Source: an uncultured Prevotellaceae bacterium | GTDB lineage: Bacteria > Bacteroidota > Bacteroidia > Bacteroidales > Bacteroidaceae | Assembly (NCBI GenBank): GCA_902782305.1 | Contig: CACZMV010000002.1 | Coordinates: forward strand, 1-64,000 | DNA: 64,000 nt | Reading direction: 5' to 3' | In this document: in pieces, positions 61,855 to 64,000 of the stretch | Position numbering within the stretch: position 1 is the first letter of the stretch | Layout: every line of letters begins with the position of its first letter | Program-made: the position numbers and the translations under genes | The notes under the pieces: model-generated | Told to the model about the DNA's origin: nothing | Seen by the model: only the letters and a program-made list of their open reading frames with translations | Databases searched by the model: none

Positions 61855-64000
61855 TTAACTCCTTGAAACTTGCAAGCCAGTCTTCGAAAGCGTCATATCA
61901 ACAAAACGGGCATTGGCATTAGGTTGCTGCATGGTCAGAATCTGTCTGATACGAGCTGCTGACTCTGGGTCTTTGGCAACCATATACAGATAACCTCCGC
62001 CACCTGCTCCTGGCAACTTATAACCTAGACAAAGGTCGTCGATAAGATCAGTTATTCTGCGCACACTGTCTGGATTGGTACCGCTATCAATACGCTGGTT
62101 TTGTTGCCACGTCTTACTAATCAACTGTCCCATAGCCAAGAAGTCCTGACGCTGGATAGCTTCATACATATCCATAGAGTGGGCTTTCATCTCGCGCAAC
62201 TGAAGCAGTTGCTGATGATGATTGACAAACATACGACGCACGATTTCAGCCAATATCTTCTTGGCAGTGCGGGTAATACCTGTATAATAGAGCAGATGGC
62301 ACTGGGCATATTCAGGTTGTGTGAAGACAGCATCCGGCAACCAGCGAACACGTGGGTTCTGGTCGAAACCACGCTGGGTATCCAACAGTTTAACACCACC
62401 CAAGACACCACCGAACTGGTCTTGCCAACCGCCTCCTGTGGTAAGCAACTGTTCCAAGACAAGGGTGCGACGACCTATCTCATTCTTATCCCACGCCAAC
62501 GAACAGAAATCATTGACAGCACCCAGAACGGTAGCAGCAAGGATAGAACTGGTACCCAATCCACTGCCTGCAGGAATCGCAGAAAGCAGGGTCAACTCAA
62601 TACCACAACCAAAGGCTTCCAACTGAGCACGCAAGGAAGGATAGGTCTCTTGTGAAAATCCTGGTTGGAAACCAGCCAACACAAGGGCTGCCTTAGGAAT
62701 AGAGAAAGGCGAGCCTACCTTATTATATGCTGCCAATTGTTCATAGGTCTCCACCACCTCCATAGCACCCAGATCGATGCTTCGCAGGATGATATGTGGT
62801 TCTTTGCAAGGCTTGATATAGGTCTGTAAAGGAGGCTGACCGTTCAGTTCTATGGCGATGTTCACCACTGAGCCACCTTCCATCAGACAATAAGGAGGGG
62901 TATCCGTCCATCCACCTGCCAAATCAATGCGGACAGGAGAACGGCCCCACACAATCTGATCGGGATAAACAGAAAGGCGAGGAGTCTGTTTGGATGCCCA
63001 CACACCCGCTGTCAATCCTTCACGTAACAGCGAGAAAGCACCATCGCTATCTCCACGGAACATGCAATCGTGAATGCGAGTCATCAAAGGAGCCTCAACG
63101 GGCAGAGCTGCTGGCTGTGACAAATTCATTTCTTTGAACTCACGAGCAGCATCATCCAAGTCTAACTGATAGAACACGCTGTGTTGCCAATTGCGAGCCA
63201 GTGCAGGCCAATTACGACTGCGGAACACCTTGCGCTGTGCAAAGAGACGGCGCAGGTTGGCGACATTGGAAATATCCTCCGCAGAGAGGAAGCCCACAGC
63301 TTTGCTTTCTAGATTGTCTAGATTATCTAGACCGTCTAGACTATCCAGAACAGGGAAGCGCTTTTCCTGTTGTGCTGCCCCAGCAAACTTTTCATTGATA
63401 TCATAACGACGAACACAATACTGTGTCTCGCCTATGGGAATGATGTCGACACATTGTCCTGGTTCCAGAGTTATCGTCCAATCATTATCAGGCACACCCG
63501 TTATGATATGGTCATGACTCAGTGTCCAATGCTCACCTACGCAACTATTCTCTATCCAGATATTCTGGTTCTGCTCTGTAAACGGAATCTTCGTAATCGC
63601 ATTCTGGGTAAAGATGCTAGGATGCGGTTTACGATCGTGATGCATGATGTCACGCTGGTCGTTGACGATGTTCTGTATAGCCATTGTCGAGGAAATCATC
63701 TCGCCTGATGTACCGAAATGATAGAACTCACCGCCCTGCAAAGGAACGATAGCCACGGAGAGTTCATGCAGCTCCGGGTCGTCAATGGTTGGATGAGTAC
63801 CCAGCGTACAACCGAACTCGCTATACATATCGTATTCCTTCAGCGTACCATCCTCCTTCATCGATCGTTTCATCAACAGTTTGACGGCTCGGTCGGAAAG
63901 TAGCCAGATGCCAATATCTGTCAGATAGAAATGGTCTTTCAATAGCTCAGACAACTGTTCCGTGCTGGGCTTCTGCAGCATCATCTTTAGCACATTCGGT
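61855..64000 (-). CDS. fkp: Fkp, fucokinase/fucose-1-phosphate guanylyltransferase (5' end beyond window)
   Basis: The frame is open to the window end, giving at least 715 codons (Bacteroides fragilis Fkp has 949 residues). The seen part holds the end of the guanylyltransferase half (the beta-helix with HWTLSHDHIITGVP) and the whole GHMP kinase half. The latter shows RSPVRIDLAGGWTDTPPYC, IPAGSGLGTSSILA and KLPGAGGGGYLYMV. Makes GDP-L-fucose from scavenged fucose for capsule and glycoprotein decoration. Between the two halves, residues VLDSLDGLDNLDNLESK are encoded by five 9-bp repeats. Confidence 0.95.
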   Translation of the reverse strand, partial: PNVLKMMLQKPSTEQLSELLKDHFYLTDIGIWLLSDRAVKLLMKRSMKEDGTLKEYDMYSEFGCTLGTHPTIDDPELHELSVAIVPLQGGEFYHFGTSGEMISSTMAIQNIVNDQRDIMHHDRKPHPSIFTQNAITKIPFTEQNQNIWIENSCVGEHWTLSHDHIITGVPDNDWTITLEPGQCVDIIPIGETQYCVRRYDINEKFAGAAQQEKRFPVLDSLDGLDNLDNLESKAVGFLSAEDISNVANLRRLFAQRKVFRSRNWPALARNWQHSVFYQLDLDDAAREFKEMNLSQPAALPVEAPLMTRIHDCMFRGDSDGAFSLLREGLTAGVWASKQTPRLSVYPDQIVWGRSPVRIDLAGGWTDTPPYCLMEGGSVVNIAIELNGQPPLQTYIKPCKEPHIILRSIDLGAMEVVETYEQLAAYNKVGSPFSIPKAALVLAGFQPGFSQETYPSLRAQLEAFGCGIELTLLSAIPAGSGLGTSSILAATVLGAVNDFCSLAWDKNEIGRRTLVLEQLLTTGGGWQDQFGGVLGGVKLLDTQRGFDQNPRVRWLPDAVFTQPEYAQCHLLYYTGITRTAKKILAEIVRRMFVNHHQQLLQLREMKAHSMDMYEAIQRQDFLAMGQLISKTWQQNQRIDSGTNPDSVRRITDLIDDLCLGYKLPGAGGGGYLYMVAKDPESAARIRQILTMQQPNANARFVDMTLSKTGLQVSRS
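63308..63352. repeat. Five 9-bp repeats, TCTAGAnnn, in fkp
   Basis: TCTAGATTG, TCTAGATTA, TCTAGACCG, TCTAGACTA, TCCAGAACA. Read as LDS, LDG, LDN, LDN, LES. Confidence 0.9.

Overview
The window looks like chromosomal core sequence of a plant-polysaccharide-using member of the Bacteroidales, most likely Prevotellaceae (Prevotella sensu lato). The evidence is as follows. Promoters carry the Bacteroidetes -7 box TAnnTTTG, and Shine-Dalgarno sequences are almost absent. There are type IX secretion components (PorE-like, PorQ), an MurF-Alr fusion, Fkp, DUF4954, DUF6249, DUF1573 and GSCFA proteins, a B12-dependent ribonucleotide reductase plus MeaB, and cellobiose phosphorylase. No phage, plasmid, IS element or CRISPR array was found.

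Layout. 0.3-5.2 kb: a secreted GH28-GH43 pectin/arabinan enzyme and a PorE-like OmpA lipoprotein. 5.1-6.9 kb (minus): an ECF sigma factor with small membrane proteins. 7.0-9.5 kb: rsmF-like methyltransferase, thyA and folA. 9.5-14.3 kb (minus): tonB, polyprenyl synthase, tatD, tRNA-Ser, exbB, a 40-residue membrane ORF and two exbD genes. 14.4-16.0 kb: porQ and cmk. 16.0-24.5 kb (minus): A2M-like protein, DUF1573, meaB and ispH. 24.6-27.8 kb (minus): MATE exporter and a P1B ATPase. 27.9-35.6 kb (plus): an unknown membrane protein, an ADP-forming acyl-CoA synthetase, cellobiose phosphorylase and clpB. 35.6-36.2 kb: a degraded gap with an HU-like remnant. 36.2-45.5 kb (minus): hflX, DUF4954, an M16 lipoprotein, fumarase and an M6 protease. 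45.6-54.4 kb: nagB, dnaA, mlaD, a cell-wall amidase, folB, nrdJ and a nitroreductase. 54.4-58.3 kb (minus): a uronate cassette (GatC-like EIIC, exported KduI, hexuronate MFS carrier). 58.4-64.0 kb (minus): murF-alr, a GSCFA protein and fkp, which is cut by the window end.

The metabolic picture is pectin and cellulose breakdown (GH28/GH43, GH94), uronate uptake and isomerisation, fumarate metabolism and B12-dependent steps, plus envelope assembly (T9SS, Mla, MurF-Alr, TonB/ExbBD).

The most unusual feature crosses all these genes. Short runs of heptanucleotides (exact 7-bp period, several sequence families) are scattered through the window, with smaller sets of 9-bp and 8-bp repeats. They lie in gene junctions and, in frame, inside at least ten coding genes. 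In the strand orientation that would create TGA every 21 bp, the heptamer carrying the in-frame stop is altered in every gene examined. Two copies are composite elements with a forward heptamer arm and a complementary arm. These resemble in spirit the heptamer STRRs of cyanobacteria, but I know of no description for this group. A second regulatory candidate is a 17-bp hairpin that buries a perfectly placed AGGAGGA just before clpB.
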